From Hymenobacter caeli (GTDB lineage Bacteria > Bacteroidota > Bacteroidia > Cytophagales > Hymenobacteraceae): a DNA stretch of 64,000 bases. Below, in pieces: positions 8,720 to 16,126 of this stretch (position 1 is its first letter; every line of letters begins with the position of its first letter). Under the pieces are notes generated by a model. The model was not told where the DNA came from and made no database searches. It saw nothing but the letters and a program-made list of their open reading frames with translations. The position numbers and the translations under genes were made by a program. The DNA is taken from assembly GCF_013294115.1 (NCBI RefSeq), contig NZ_JABSNP010000003.1:248001-312000 (forward strand), written 5' to 3'.

Positions 8720-9613
8720 TCAGCGGATGACTAAATAGGCGATTGTGATAACCAGGGAAGTAATGCTGGCCGCGAAGCCAAGAATAGGAGCGGAGTCCGT
8801 AAGGTTTTCCAGCAGCGGCCGCCGGATGGGGTCAATATAAATGATATCGTTGGGCTCCACCTGTAAGCTGGCACGGCGCATGCCGGCAATGGTAGTCAAA
8901 TCTATCTGCTCTATCTGCGGGTATTTCAAGTTGCCCCGGATGATGCGGATATTGTCTGCCCGCCCTCCGTATCGGTATAGGCTACTGCCGCCGCCCCCGC
9001 CGCCGTCCACGCCGCCCGCCAGAGCCAGCACTTCCAGCAGGTTCATGTTGTCGTTTTCAAGCGGAATTACCCGGCCGCCCTGGGCCCCTAACAAAATGAC
9101 GCGATTGTTGGTGACCCGGGTCATCACAAAAGGCTCGATGTAGTACTTGCTGTAGCTGGCCTTCAGCACGCTGTCGGCCTGGAGCAGCGAAAAGCCGCTC
9201 ACCCGTACCCGGTTCACCAGGGGCAAGGTGACGGTGCCGTCGGCTTGCACCAGAAAAGTAGTGGCCCCCCGGGCCCCGGCTCCGGTAGTTGTGGCGGTGC
9301 GGGCAACGGGTGCGGCCCCGCCCCCGGCCCCGCCAAACTGCAATTCGCCGTTGGGGTCCAGAATACGCTCCCCCTTGTTGGTGTTCACCTGAATGTTCAG
9401 ATAGTCGTTGGGCTGGATGAGGTAGTTGCGGGCCGTCCGGTTCACAGCCACGCGCAGCCGGGCCGTATCCACGGCCCGGCCTTTGTCGTCCGTCAGCCGG
9501 AACATGGTGCGCTGGTTGTAGTAGCGCGTCGAAGCGCACGAGGAAAATAGCAGCAGGGTCAGCAGGTATCCGAGGCAAAGCCGTCCGTGACGACCAAAAA
9601 CAGAAGTGGGCAT
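8720..9613 (-). CDS. Polysaccharide export outer-membrane lipoprotein (Wza-like)
   Basis: First gene of the exopolysaccharide operon. It has 297 residues with a lipoprotein signal: a basic N-terminus, the hydrophobic stretch LGYLLTLLLF and the lipobox LFSSC with Cys26. The Poly_export region begins NYLIQPNDYLNIQVNT; an SLBB-like segment has VILLGAQGGRVIPL and LLEVLALAGGV. It ends in a C-terminal hydrophobic helix (about 275-295), as in Wza-type channels. A glycine-rich insert lies near residues 205-212. The ATG at 9613 is preferred to a TTG three codons upstream. The kinase gene follows after 79 bp. Confidence 0.88.
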   Translation of the reverse strand: MPTSVFGRHGRLCLGYLLTLLLFSSCASTRYYNQRTMFRLTDDKGRAVDTARLRVAVNRTARNYLIQPNDYLNIQVNTNKGERILDPNGELQFGGAGGGAAPVARTATTTGAGARGATTFLVQADGTVTLPLVNRVRVSGFSLLQADSVLKASYSKYYIEPFVMTRVTNNRVILLGAQGGRVIPLENDNMNLLEVLALAGGVDGGGGGGSSLYRYGGRADNIRIIRGNLKYPQIEQIDLTTIAGMRRASLQVEPNDIIYIDPIRRPLLENLTDSAPILGFAASITSLVITIAYLVIR

Positions 9614-9660
9614 GCAGACCAAATGAGGCGAATTGAGAATAAAAAATTGCGGATTTTGCG

Positions 9661-9701
9661 TTCGGCCACGGCCGAATTGCGCCCGAAAAGCCTCAAAAGT
9701 A
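9661..9701 (-). promoter_or_regulatory. Candidate promoter and leader hairpin of the EPS operon
   Basis: On the minus strand TACTTTTG (plus positions 9694-9701) matches the Bacteroidetes -7 consensus TAnnTTTG, about 80 bp before the exporter ATG. No clear -33 TTG is seen. A perfect palindrome, TTCGGC/GCCGAA around 9661-9676, would form a hairpin at the start of the transcript. Confidence 0.5.
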
Positions 9702-9777
9702 ACACGTTTGCCCTATGTATTGCGGGTTATAAGCTGCGAACCTGCACCAACCCCAACGCTTTCAGCGAGTAAAGGTG

Positions 9778-9785
9778 TACTTTTG
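9778..9785 (+). promoter_or_regulatory. Candidate -7 element for acyl-CoA dehydrogenase
   Basis: TACTTTTG matches TAnnTTTG, 81 bp upstream of the dehydrogenase ATG and divergent from the exopolysaccharide promoter. No convincing -33 TTG. Confidence 0.45.
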
Positions 9786-9866
9786 CAGAATACGAACTGC
9801 CGTTAGTTAGTAGGCTCTTAGACTGCTTTATAATTAGCTCAATCCCACCCCCATTCCCTTTCCCGT

Positions 9867-11006
9867 ATGGAAGCCGTAGCCACCGAAAACCAAACCCTGA
9901 TTGCGCAGATGGTGCGCGACTTCGGGGCCCAGTACATCCAGCCGCACATCATGGAGTGGGACGAGAGCCAGGAGTTTCCCCGCGACGTGTTCAGCCGGCT
10001 GGGCGAGTTGGGGCTGATGGGCGTGCTGGTGCCCACCGAGTACGGCGGGGCCGGCTTCGGTTACCCCGAGTACGTGACGGCCATTGCCGGGCTGGCCCGT
10101 ATCGATGGCAGCATCGGCCTGAGCATGGCCGCGCACAACTCGCTCTGCACGGGTCACATCTTGCAACACGCGTCCGAGGCGCAGAAGCAACAGTACCTGC
10201 CCCGCTTGGCCTCGGGCGAGTGGCTGGGGGCCTGGGGCCTCACCGAGCCCAACACGGGCTCCGACGCGGGTAACATGCGCACCACGGCCGTGCGCGACGG
10301 CGACGCCTTCGTGTTGAACGGAGCCAAGAACTTCATCACCCACGGCAAATCGGGCGACGTGGCCGTGGTCATTGCCCGCACCGGCGAAGTCGGCGATTCG
10401 CACGGCATGACGGCCTTCATCGTGGAGCGCGGCACGCCGGGCTTCGCCGCCGGCCGCAAGGAAAACAAGCTGGGCATGCGGGCGTCCGAAACCACGGAAA
10501 TGATTTTCACCGATTGCCGGGTGCCGGCCGCCAACGTCATCGGCGCGGTAGGGGAGGGCTTTGTGCAGTCGCTGAAAGTGCTCGATGGCGGGCGCATCAG
10601 CATTGCGGCCCTCAGCCTGGGCATCGCCCAAGGGGCCCTGGAGGCGGCCATTCAGTACAGCAAGGAGCGCCAGCAGTTCAACCAGCCCATCAGCCAGTTT
10701 CAGGGCATTGCTTTTAAGTTAGCCGACATGGCCACCGAAATCGAAGCCGCCCGCCTGCTTACCTACCGCGCCGCCGAAATGAAAGACGCTGGCCTAAACG
10801 TGAACCGCGAATCGGCCATGGCCAAGCTCTACGCCTCCGAGGTAAGCGTGCGCGTGGCCAACGAAGCCGTGCAAATTTTTGGCGGCTACGGCTATACCAA
10901 GGATTATCCGGTCGAGAAGTTCTACCGCGACGCCAAGCTTTGCACCATCGGCGAGGGCACCAGCGAAATTCAAAAATTGGTGATTGCCCGCACTTTATTG
11001 AAGTAG
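9867..11006 (+). CDS. Acyl-CoA dehydrogenase
   Basis: FAD enzyme of 379 residues that oxidises acyl-CoA to the trans-2-enoyl-CoA in fatty-acid or branched-chain amino-acid breakdown. Recognised by [14 protein letters not shown] (FAD/substrate loop), [13 protein letters not shown], the helical domain [39 protein letters not shown] and the C-terminal IGEGTSEIQ. Glu363 in the last motif sits where the catalytic base lies in short- and medium-chain enzymes. Best fit is a short-chain (butyryl-CoA) type; exact chain length is not readable. It stands alone, with its own candidate promoter. Confidence 0.92.
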   Translation: MEAVATENQTLIAQMVRDFGAQYIQPHIMEWDESQEFPRDVFSRLGELGLMGVLVPTEYGGAGFGYPEYVTAIAGLARIDGSIGLSMAAHNSLCTGHILQHASEAQKQQYLPRLASGEWLGAWGLTEPNTGSDAGNMRTTAVRDGDAFVLNGAKNFITHGKSGDVAVVIARTGEVGDSHGMTAFIVERGTPGFAAGRKENKLGMRASETTEMIFTDCRVPAANVIGAVGEGFVQSLKVLDGGRISIAALSLGIAQGALEAAIQYSKERQQFNQPISQFQGIAFKLADMATEIEAARLLTYRAAEMKDAGLNVNRESAMAKLYASEVSVRVANEAVQIFGGYGYTKDYPVEKFYRDAKLCTIGEGTSEIQKLVIARTLLK

Positions 11007-11022
11007 CATTGCGGTAAGCAGC

Positions 11023-11053
11023 TTTGCCCGGGTAAAAATTCTGCTTATCTTTG
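11023..11053 (+). promoter_or_regulatory. Promoter of rpsU
   Basis: TTTG (11023-11026), 19 bp, then TATCTTTG (11046-11053): a full Bacteroidetes housekeeping promoter. The leader to the rpsU ATG is about 45 nt and has no AGGAGG-like ribosome binding site. Confidence 0.85.
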
Positions 11054-11103
11054 CGGCCCGATTTAATCGGCTTCCCGCCTGACATTTTCCCGTAACCCCC
11101 GAC

Positions 11104-11298
11104 ATGATCATCATCCAAATCAAAGACAACGAGTCCGTTGACCGCGCCTTAAAGCGCTTCAAAAAGAAGTTTGAGCGCACCGGTGTGTTGAAAGAGTTGC
11201 GTCGCCGCACCTTCTTCCAAAAGCCGAGCGTGACCGACCGCAAGTTGAAGCAGAAGGCTGTGTACAAGCTGGCTACCTACGGCACGCCCAACGAGTAG
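11104..11298 (+). CDS. rpsU: 30S ribosomal protein S21
   Basis: A 64-residue basic protein starting [20 protein letters not shown], with [20 protein letters not shown], the normal S21 pattern and length. S21 sits at the 30S platform next to the anti-Shine-Dalgarno end of 16S rRNA; in Bacteroidetes it helps to hide that sequence. It is followed by a strong terminator, so it is probably monocistronic although xerC and hpf lie next in order. Confidence 0.97.
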   Translation: MIIIQIKDNESVDRALKRFKKKFERTGVLKELRRRTFFQKPSVTDRKLKQKAVYKLATYGTPNE

Positions 11299-11325
11299 CC
11301 CGCCCGGTGTTTTGCGGATGATAGG

Positions 11326-11366
11326 CCGGCTGGTTAGCGCGTAAGCGCTGGCCAGCCGGTTTTTTT
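11326..11366 (+). terminator. Intrinsic terminator of rpsU
   Basis: A 15-bp stem with two internal wobble or mismatch positions (arms 11326-11340 and 11345-11359), a GTAA loop and seven T's. Shortly after the rpsU stop. Confidence 0.92.
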
Positions 11367-11453
11367 GCGTCCGTTGGAGAGGTGTTGGGCCGGTGAAGAA
11401 AAAAATGGTACTTTGGATGCCCGGTCCCACAGGCCGGGCTTTTTGGTGTCCAG

Positions 11454-12332
11454 ATGGAAGCGTTTTTCGATTTTTTACAGTTTGAGCGGCGCTACAGCCC
11501 CCACACGCTGCTCTCCTACCGCACCGACCTGGGCCAGTTTGCCGCCTACCTGCGGGCGGAAGGCGACGCGGCCGGCCCGGCCCACGCCACGCACCACACC
11601 ATCCGGGGCTGGGTGGTGGCCCTGATGCAGCAGGACCTGGACCCGCGCACGGTGAACCGCAAAATTGCCTGCCTGCGCTCGTACTACAAGTTTCTGCTGC
11701 GCTCCAACAGCATCGCAGCCAACCCCATGCTACGCATCAAGGCCCCCAAAATGGCCCGGAAGCTGCCTGATTTTGTGCCCGAAGCGGCCCTGAATGGACT
11801 GCTTAATTCGTTTCGGTTCGAAGATTCGTTTACTGGGCAGCGCGACCAACTGGTGCTGGAGTTGCTTTACGGCACGGGCATCCGCCTGTCGGAGCTGCTG
11901 GGCATTGAGGCGGCCGACCTAAACTTAGCTAGTGGTACGGTGCGCGTGACGGGCAAGGGCAACAAGCAGCGCCTCGTGCCCCTCAACCCCACGCTGTTGC
12001 GCGTGCTGGAGCAATACCAGGCCCGCCGCGCCCACGAGTTTGGCCCCGTGCCCGGGCCCCTGCTGCTCACCGACAAGGGCGCGCCGCTTTACGAAAAGCA
12101 CGTGTACCGCACCGTGAAGCTTTACCTGAGCACCGTTACCACGTCGGCGGGGCAGCAGCACCCGCACGCGCTGCGCCACGCCTTTGCCACGCACCTGCTG
12201 GGCAAGGGGGCCGACCTCAATGCCATCAAAGAGCTGCTGGGCCACGCCAGCCTAGCCGCCACCCAAGTGTACACGCATATGTCCGTGGACCGCCTCAAAT
12301 CCGTATTTGACCAAGCCCACCCGCGGGCCTAG
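11454..12332 (+). CDS. Tyrosine recombinase XerC/XerD-like
   Basis: Site-specific recombinase of 292 residues; Xer proteins resolve chromosome dimers at dif. The N-terminal SAM-like DNA-binding domain covers about 1-90. All catalytic residues are present: Arg144 (GTGIRLSELLG), Lys168 (GKGNKQR), His238 and Arg241 (HPHALRHAFATHLL), His264 (LLGHASL) and nucleophile Tyr273 (TQVYTHM). In Bacteroidetes this gene is typically found between rpsU and hpf, as here, which marks it as a housekeeping gene and not a mobile-element integrase. Whether it acts as the XerC or XerD partner cannot be decided from sequence alone. Confidence 0.9.
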   Translation: MEAFFDFLQFERRYSPHTLLSYRTDLGQFAAYLRAEGDAAGPAHATHHTIRGWVVALMQQDLDPRTVNRKIACLRSYYKFLLRSNSIAANPMLRIKAPKMARKLPDFVPEAALNGLLNSFRFEDSFTGQRDQLVLELLYGTGIRLSELLGIEAADLNLASGTVRVTGKGNKQRLVPLNPTLLRVLEQYQARRAHEFGPVPGPLLLTDKGAPLYEKHVYRTVKLYLSTVTTSAGQQHPHALRHAFATHLLGKGADLNAIKELLGHASLAATQVYTHMSVDRLKSVFDQAHPRA

Positions 12333-12378
12333 CGCGGGTTTTTCCCAATTCGTTCACCCTTAGCTTCTTCTTCGCTCT

Positions 12379-12684
12379 ATGAAAGTTCAGATGAATGCGG
12401 TGCATTTCACTGCCGACAAAAAGCTGCTCGATTTTATCCAGCAGCGGCTCAACAAGCTGGAGACGTTTTACGATAAAGTGACCGGCGGAGAGGTCATTTT
12501 GCGAGTCAACAACAAAGACGGCGCGGCCAATAAAACCGTCGAGATAAAGCTGCTGGTGCCCGGCGGCACCTTGTTTAGCGAGGAGGACGCTGCTTCATTC
12601 GAAGCCGCCACCGACGCCGCCGCCGAAAACCTGCGCCGCCAGATTGTGAAGCACAAAGAGAAGACCCTTATCCAGACCCATTAA
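12379..12684 (+). CDS. hpf: Ribosome hibernation-promoting factor (short HPF/RaiA type)
   Basis: A 101-residue protein with the S30AE/HPF beta-alpha fold: MKVQMNAVHFTADKKLLDFI, LNKLETFYDKV and the helix AATDAAAENLRRQIVKHKEK. It lacks the extra C-terminal domain of long HPF. In this family the protein occupies the decoding site of idle ribosomes and promotes 70S inactivation or 100S formation in stationary phase. It follows xerC by 46 bp and is probably cotranscribed with it. Confidence 0.93.
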   Translation: MKVQMNAVHFTADKKLLDFIQQRLNKLETFYDKVTGGEVILRVNNKDGAANKTVEIKLLVPGGTLFSEEDAASFEAATDAAAENLRRQIVKHKEKTLIQTH

Positions 12685-12687
12685 TTG

Positions 12688-12758
12688 CGGGTTTTTCACC
12701 AAACAAGGGGCCCCGGCTGATTCTATCAGCCGGGGCCCCTTGTTTGGTGAAAAACCCG
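12688..12758. terminator. 33-bp perfect-stem bidirectional terminator
   Basis: Arms 12688-12720 and 12726-12758 are perfect inverse complements around a 5-nt loop (TTCTA), with GGGTTTTTC / GAAAAACCC at the base and GGGGCCCC in the middle. It separates hpf from the convergent metK and is far longer than the other terminators in the window. Confidence 0.88.
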
Positions 12759-12765
12759 GCGGACT

Positions 12766-14028
12766 TTACAGTCCGAAAGCTTCCTTGATTTTGGGGACGT
12801 AATCGAGCTTTTCCCAGGTGAAGGTCTCGAAGGTTTTCACCTCGCCGTTGGGCATGGCAACCTGCTTCGTGCCGGGCTGGCGGCCCATATGGCCGTAGGC
12901 AGCGGTTTCGCCAAAAATGGGGTTTTGCAGGCCTAGGCGCTGCACGATGGCGTAGGGACGCAAGTCGAAGAGGTCTTGCACCTTGCGGGCAATTTCGCCG
13001 TTGGCGAGGGGCTGGCCGTCGGGGCCCTGGGCCTTGGTGCTGCCATAGGTATCCACGAACACGCCCACCGGCTGGGCCACGCCGATGGCGTAGGCCACTT
13101 GCACGAGAGCGTGGTCGGCCACGCCAGCGGCCACCAAGTTTTTGGCAATGTGGCGGGCGGCGTAGGCCGCCGATCGGTCCACCTTGCTGGAGTCTTTGCC
13201 CGAGAAGGCGCCGCCACCGTGGGCCCCTTTACCTCCGTATGTGTCCACGATGATTTTGCGGCCCGTGAGGCCCGAGTCGCCGTGGGGCCCCCCGATGACG
13301 AACTTACCCGTGGGGTTGATGTGGTAAGTAATCTGGTCGGTGAAGAGGTGCTGCACCTCGGGGCCCAAGCCGGCCACTACGCGCGGCACCAGAACGGCCC
13401 GCACATCGGCTTTGATTTTGGCCAGCATTGTGGCCTCATCGGCATCGAACTCGTCGTGCTGGGTGCTCACCACGATGGTGTCAATGGCTTCCGGAGTGCC
13501 GTTATCGGCGTAGCGGATGGTAACCTGGCTCTTGGCGTCGGGGCGTAGGTAGGGCATGTCGCGGCCTTCGCGCCGGATGGCGGCCAGCTCTTGCAGCAAG
13601 CGGTGCGACAGGTCGAGAGCCAGGGGCATGTAGTTGTCGCTCTCGCGGGTGGCGTAGCCGAACATCATGCCCTGGTCGCCGGCCCCCTGGTCTTCCGCCG
13701 TGGCCCGCTCCACGCCCTGGTTGATGTCGGGCGACTGCTCGTGCAGGCGGTTCATCACCTCGCAGGTATCGGCATTGAACAAATACTCGGACTTGTCGTA
13801 GCCGATGCGGCGGATGGTGGCCCGCACGATGGGTTCGGCCTCGACGCGGGCGGTGGACTTGATTTCGCCGGCTACCAGCGCAAAATCGGTGGTCACGAGG
13901 GTTTCGCAGGCCACTTTGGCGGCCGGGTCCTGCCGCAGGTATTCGTCCAAGATGGCGTCAGAAATTTGGTCTGCGACTTTATCGGGGTGGCCTTCCGAAA
14001 CCGATTCGGAGGTGAACAGGTAGGGCAT
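12766..14028 (-). CDS. metK: S-adenosylmethionine synthetase
   Basis: Makes S-adenosylmethionine from methionine and ATP as a cytoplasmic homotetramer. Signatures are GHPDK (14-18), GAGDQGMMFGYAT, the Gly-rich loop GGGAFSGKDSSKVDRSAAY, and GKFVIGGPHGDSGLTGRKI, over 420 residues. It is encoded on the minus strand and ends at the 33-bp terminator shared with hpf. A SAM-dependent methyltransferase gene lies directly upstream on the same strand, and ahcY lies 2 kb away. I saw no SAM riboswitch in the short leader. Confidence 0.97.
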   Translation of the reverse strand: MPYLFTSESVSEGHPDKVADQISDAILDEYLRQDPAAKVACETLVTTDFALVAGEIKSTARVEAEPIVRATIRRIGYDKSEYLFNADTCEVMNRLHEQSPDINQGVERATAEDQGAGDQGMMFGYATRESDNYMPLALDLSHRLLQELAAIRREGRDMPYLRPDAKSQVTIRYADNGTPEAIDTIVVSTQHDEFDADEATMLAKIKADVRAVLVPRVVAGLGPEVQHLFTDQITYHINPTGKFVIGGPHGDSGLTGRKIIVDTYGGKGAHGGGAFSGKDSSKVDRSAAYAARHIAKNLVAAGVADHALVQVAYAIGVAQPVGVFVDTYGSTKAQGPDGQPLANGEIARKVQDLFDLRPYAIVQRLGLQNPIFGETAAYGHMGRQPGTKQVAMPNGEVKTFETFTWEKLDYVPKIKEAFGL

Positions 14029-14106
14029 AAAGCAGGGAGAGAGGAAAAAAAGCGAAAACGTCGGCCGGGGCCCCGGCCAAAGCCGGCCCGCGGACGGAGA
14101 GCAAAA

Positions 14107-15351
14107 CTACGCCACGCCGCCCGAAGCCACGCCTGCGGCCTCCGTACCGTTTATGTTGGGCAGTACGGCTTTCGCGCACACCAGCACCACGGGCCGACCC
14201 CGTAGGTCAGTGGTGGCAAAAAGGTATGTGTCGCCGCCTTCGCGGATACCGGTGCGGAGCCGGAAATCGGCCACCGAATCGGGAAAGTTTCGGGTTGTGA
14301 CGTGGGCGCGGGCCTCGGGGCCCAGGTGCGCCTTCAGGGTTGGGCCGTCGGCCTTCTCCACCGCCAGCACCCGGAAGATGCGCCCCGGAAAGTCGGCCCG
14401 CAGCGTGCCAGACGTGTACAGGTGGCTGTGCTGGTGCAACTTTAACAGTTCGAACGCCGTGCCCACGCTGCGAAACGCCCCGGCCTTCAGCACCGCCGCG
14501 TTGGGCTCGTAAAGGAACTGCTGGGCCTCGGCGTAGCGGGGCACGGCACGGCCCTCGCGGGCCCGGTTGAGGCGAAATTCCTGGCGGGTGCCGTCGCGGC
14601 GCAGGTTCAGGGCGAAGCGCTCGGGGTCCACGGCGGGCTCGGGGCCCAGCTCGTACAGCACTTCTTTTACTTCGTTGTCGAGGGCCAGCACCCAGAGGCG
14701 ACGCACGTGTTGCAACTCCTGCACGGCCTGCTCGATGTCGAGCATGGGCGACGTTTTCAGCAGCACATGGTCGGCCTTGCGCAACAGCAGGGGCAGCAGG
14801 CGCAACACGTCGGGCTCGCAGTCGGCCAGTCGAAAAATCTTGCGCGAAGCGGTGTCGCGCCGGGCCGGGTCGAGGTAAATCCAGTCGTAGTGGTGCGGCG
14901 TCTCCTTGAGAAATGCTAGGGCATCGGCGTGGCGCACGGCCACGTTTTCAATGCCAAGCAGCTGGAAATTGTACCGTACCACGGCCGCCAACTGGGCGTT
15001 GCGCTCCACGTAATCAACCTGCGTCACGCGGGTGGCAAAGTGCGCCGCGTCGGCCCCGAAGCCACCGGTGAGGTCAGCCAGCCGCTCGCCACTCACTAAG
15101 CCGGCCTTGAACGCCGCCGTGCGGTCCGACGAAGCCTGCTCGACCGAGAGGGCGGGGGGAAAGATGAGGTCGGGGTTGGCGGCCCAGGTTGGCAGCTTGG
15201 TCTGGGCCTTCTGGCGGGCCTGAATCTGGCGCACCAGCTCGGGTACGGGCAGGCCGGGGTGACGGCGGGCTTGCAGGGCCAAGTGGGCAGGGTCGTCGTG
15301 CAAGTGGGCGGCCACGTAGCGACGGGCCGCCTCGGGCAAGGGGAATTCCAT
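14107..15351 (-). CDS. Class I SAM-dependent methyltransferase with THUMP-like region (PG1098 type)
   Basis: A 414-residue protein. The central Rossmann methyltransferase fold is shown by LADLTGGFGADAAHFA (SAM motif I), VDYVERNAQLAAVVRYNFQLLG, VRHADALAFL and WIYLDPARRD. The DPAR motif is an NPPY-like element of nucleic-acid and RNA methyltransferases. The C-terminal half resembles the THUMP-like/ferredoxin-like part of the Bacteroidetes PG1098 family. The substrate is not established; rRNA or tRNA is a guess. The start is ATG 15351 (MEFPLPEAARRYV); 20 in-frame codons upstream look non-coding. It is transcribed towards metK with a 78-bp gap. Confidence 0.78.
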   Translation of the reverse strand: MEFPLPEAARRYVAAHLHDDPAHLALQARRHPGLPVPELVRQIQARQKAQTKLPTWAANPDLIFPPALSVEQASSDRTAAFKAGLVSGERLADLTGGFGADAAHFATRVTQVDYVERNAQLAAVVRYNFQLLGIENVAVRHADALAFLKETPHHYDWIYLDPARRDTASRKIFRLADCEPDVLRLLPLLLRKADHVLLKTSPMLDIEQAVQELQHVRRLWVLALDNEVKEVLYELGPEPAVDPERFALNLRRDGTRQEFRLNRAREGRAVPRYAEAQQFLYEPNAAVLKAGAFRSVGTAFELLKLHQHSHLYTSGTLRADFPGRIFRVLAVEKADGPTLKAHLGPEARAHVTTRNFPDSVADFRLRTGIREGGDTYLFATTDLRGRPVVLVCAKAVLPNINGTEAAGVASGGVA

Positions 15352-15419
15352 GGGACCGGGTATACGAAAAAACGCCGCATGCGGCGCAAAAAATGCCTGC
15401 TGCCCACCCAAAGGGCCTA

Positions 15420-16025
15420 CTACAGGGCCCAGCCTACGGCCAGCAGGGGGTGGCCCGTGGCCGCCGGGCGCAGCCCGATGGTGCTAGGCGGCAACTGGCG
15501 CCACCAGCTGCCGTGGGTGCCAGGCAGCCCGTTGTTGTAGGCCGTTACGGCCCGCTGCAAGTGCTCGTTGGTGTGGCGGTTGATGACGATAGTGGCCAAA
15601 ATGCTGGCCGCGAACAGGCCGGCGGCCACTTGCTGGGTGCCGTTGAAATACTGCGTCTCGCCGTTTTTGGCGAACACCTCGGCCCCGTACAGGCCCAAGG
15701 CCCCCACGGCCACGAGGCGGTCGGCCAGGAAAAAGGTTTTTTGGCGGCGGTAGTCGGCCAGGTTGCTCAGGGCATCGGCGTTGGTGCCCAGGTAGGGGCG
15801 CAGCTTCTGGCCAAAAAAGCCGGCGTTCACGTAGTTCTCGCCCTCTACGCCGGGAGGCAGGAAGTAAAAGTTGTGCTGGGGCCCGCTCAGGCCGCGGGCC
15901 AGGTCGTCGGGCTGGAGGCGAATAGTGGCCGGGGCCTGGGCGCAGGCCGGGCCCACGAAAGCCAAGGAGGCGGCCAGCACGGCCAGGCGAGGAGCCGATA
16001 ACAAGGCCTGAAGAAAAGGTTGCAT
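15420..16025 (-). CDS. Small secreted or membrane protein of unknown function
   Basis: 201 residues that I do not recognise. The N-terminal signal peptide ([18 protein letters not shown]) is clear, with cleavage likely after ACA or AQA. The mature part has two more hydrophobic stretches, [20 protein letters not shown] and [17 protein letters not shown], and a possible third at the extreme C-terminus ([12 protein letters not shown]), so it could be periplasmic or inner-membrane. The start at 16025 is strongly supported by a TATCTTTG promoter box ending four bases before the ATG, which also predicts a leaderless mRNA. It lies upstream of the methyltransferase on the same strand (68-bp gap). Confidence 0.65.
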   Translation of the reverse strand: MQPFLQALLSAPRLAVLAASLAFVGPACAQAPATIRLQPDDLARGLSGPQHNFYFLPPGVEGENYVNAGFFGQKLRPYLGTNADALSNLADYRRQKTFFLADRLVAVGALGLYGAEVFAKNGETQYFNGTQQVAAGLFAASILATIVINRHTNEHLQRAVTAYNNGLPGTHGSWWRQLPPSTIGLRPAATGHPLLAVGWAL

Positions 16026-16029
16026 CAGG

Positions 16030-16037
16030 CAAAGATA
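16030..16037 (-). promoter_or_regulatory. -7 element immediately before an ATG (leaderless)
   Basis: On the minus strand TATCTTTG is followed by CCTG and then the ATG at 16025. With the usual Bacteroidetes start-site distance, transcription begins at or within a few bases of the start codon. Confidence 0.7.
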
Positions 16038-16083
16038 GGTCCCCCACCCCTGGCCCTCCGGCCACGCCAACCAAACAATTTCA

Positions 16084-16091
16084 TATCTTTG
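16084..16091 (+). promoter_or_regulatory. -7 element for ahcY
   Basis: TATCTTTG matches TAnnTTTG, 35 bp upstream of the ahcY ATG; no clear TTG lies at the -33 position. It diverges from the minus-strand promoter at 16030-16037, 46 bp away. Confidence 0.65.
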
Positions 16092-16126
16092 CGGTTGAAC
16101 ACGACCATACCAAATTAACCTCTATC

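Noticed and set aside
11454-12332. Integrase as a sign of a genomic island or prophage
   Set aside because: It is the conserved Xer-type gene found between rpsU and hpf in Bacteroidetes; no attachment-site repeats or phage genes are near it.
14029-14106. SAM riboswitch upstream of metK
   Set aside because: Only 78 bp lie upstream and they are purine runs plus a GC palindrome; no conserved riboswitch core could be recognised.
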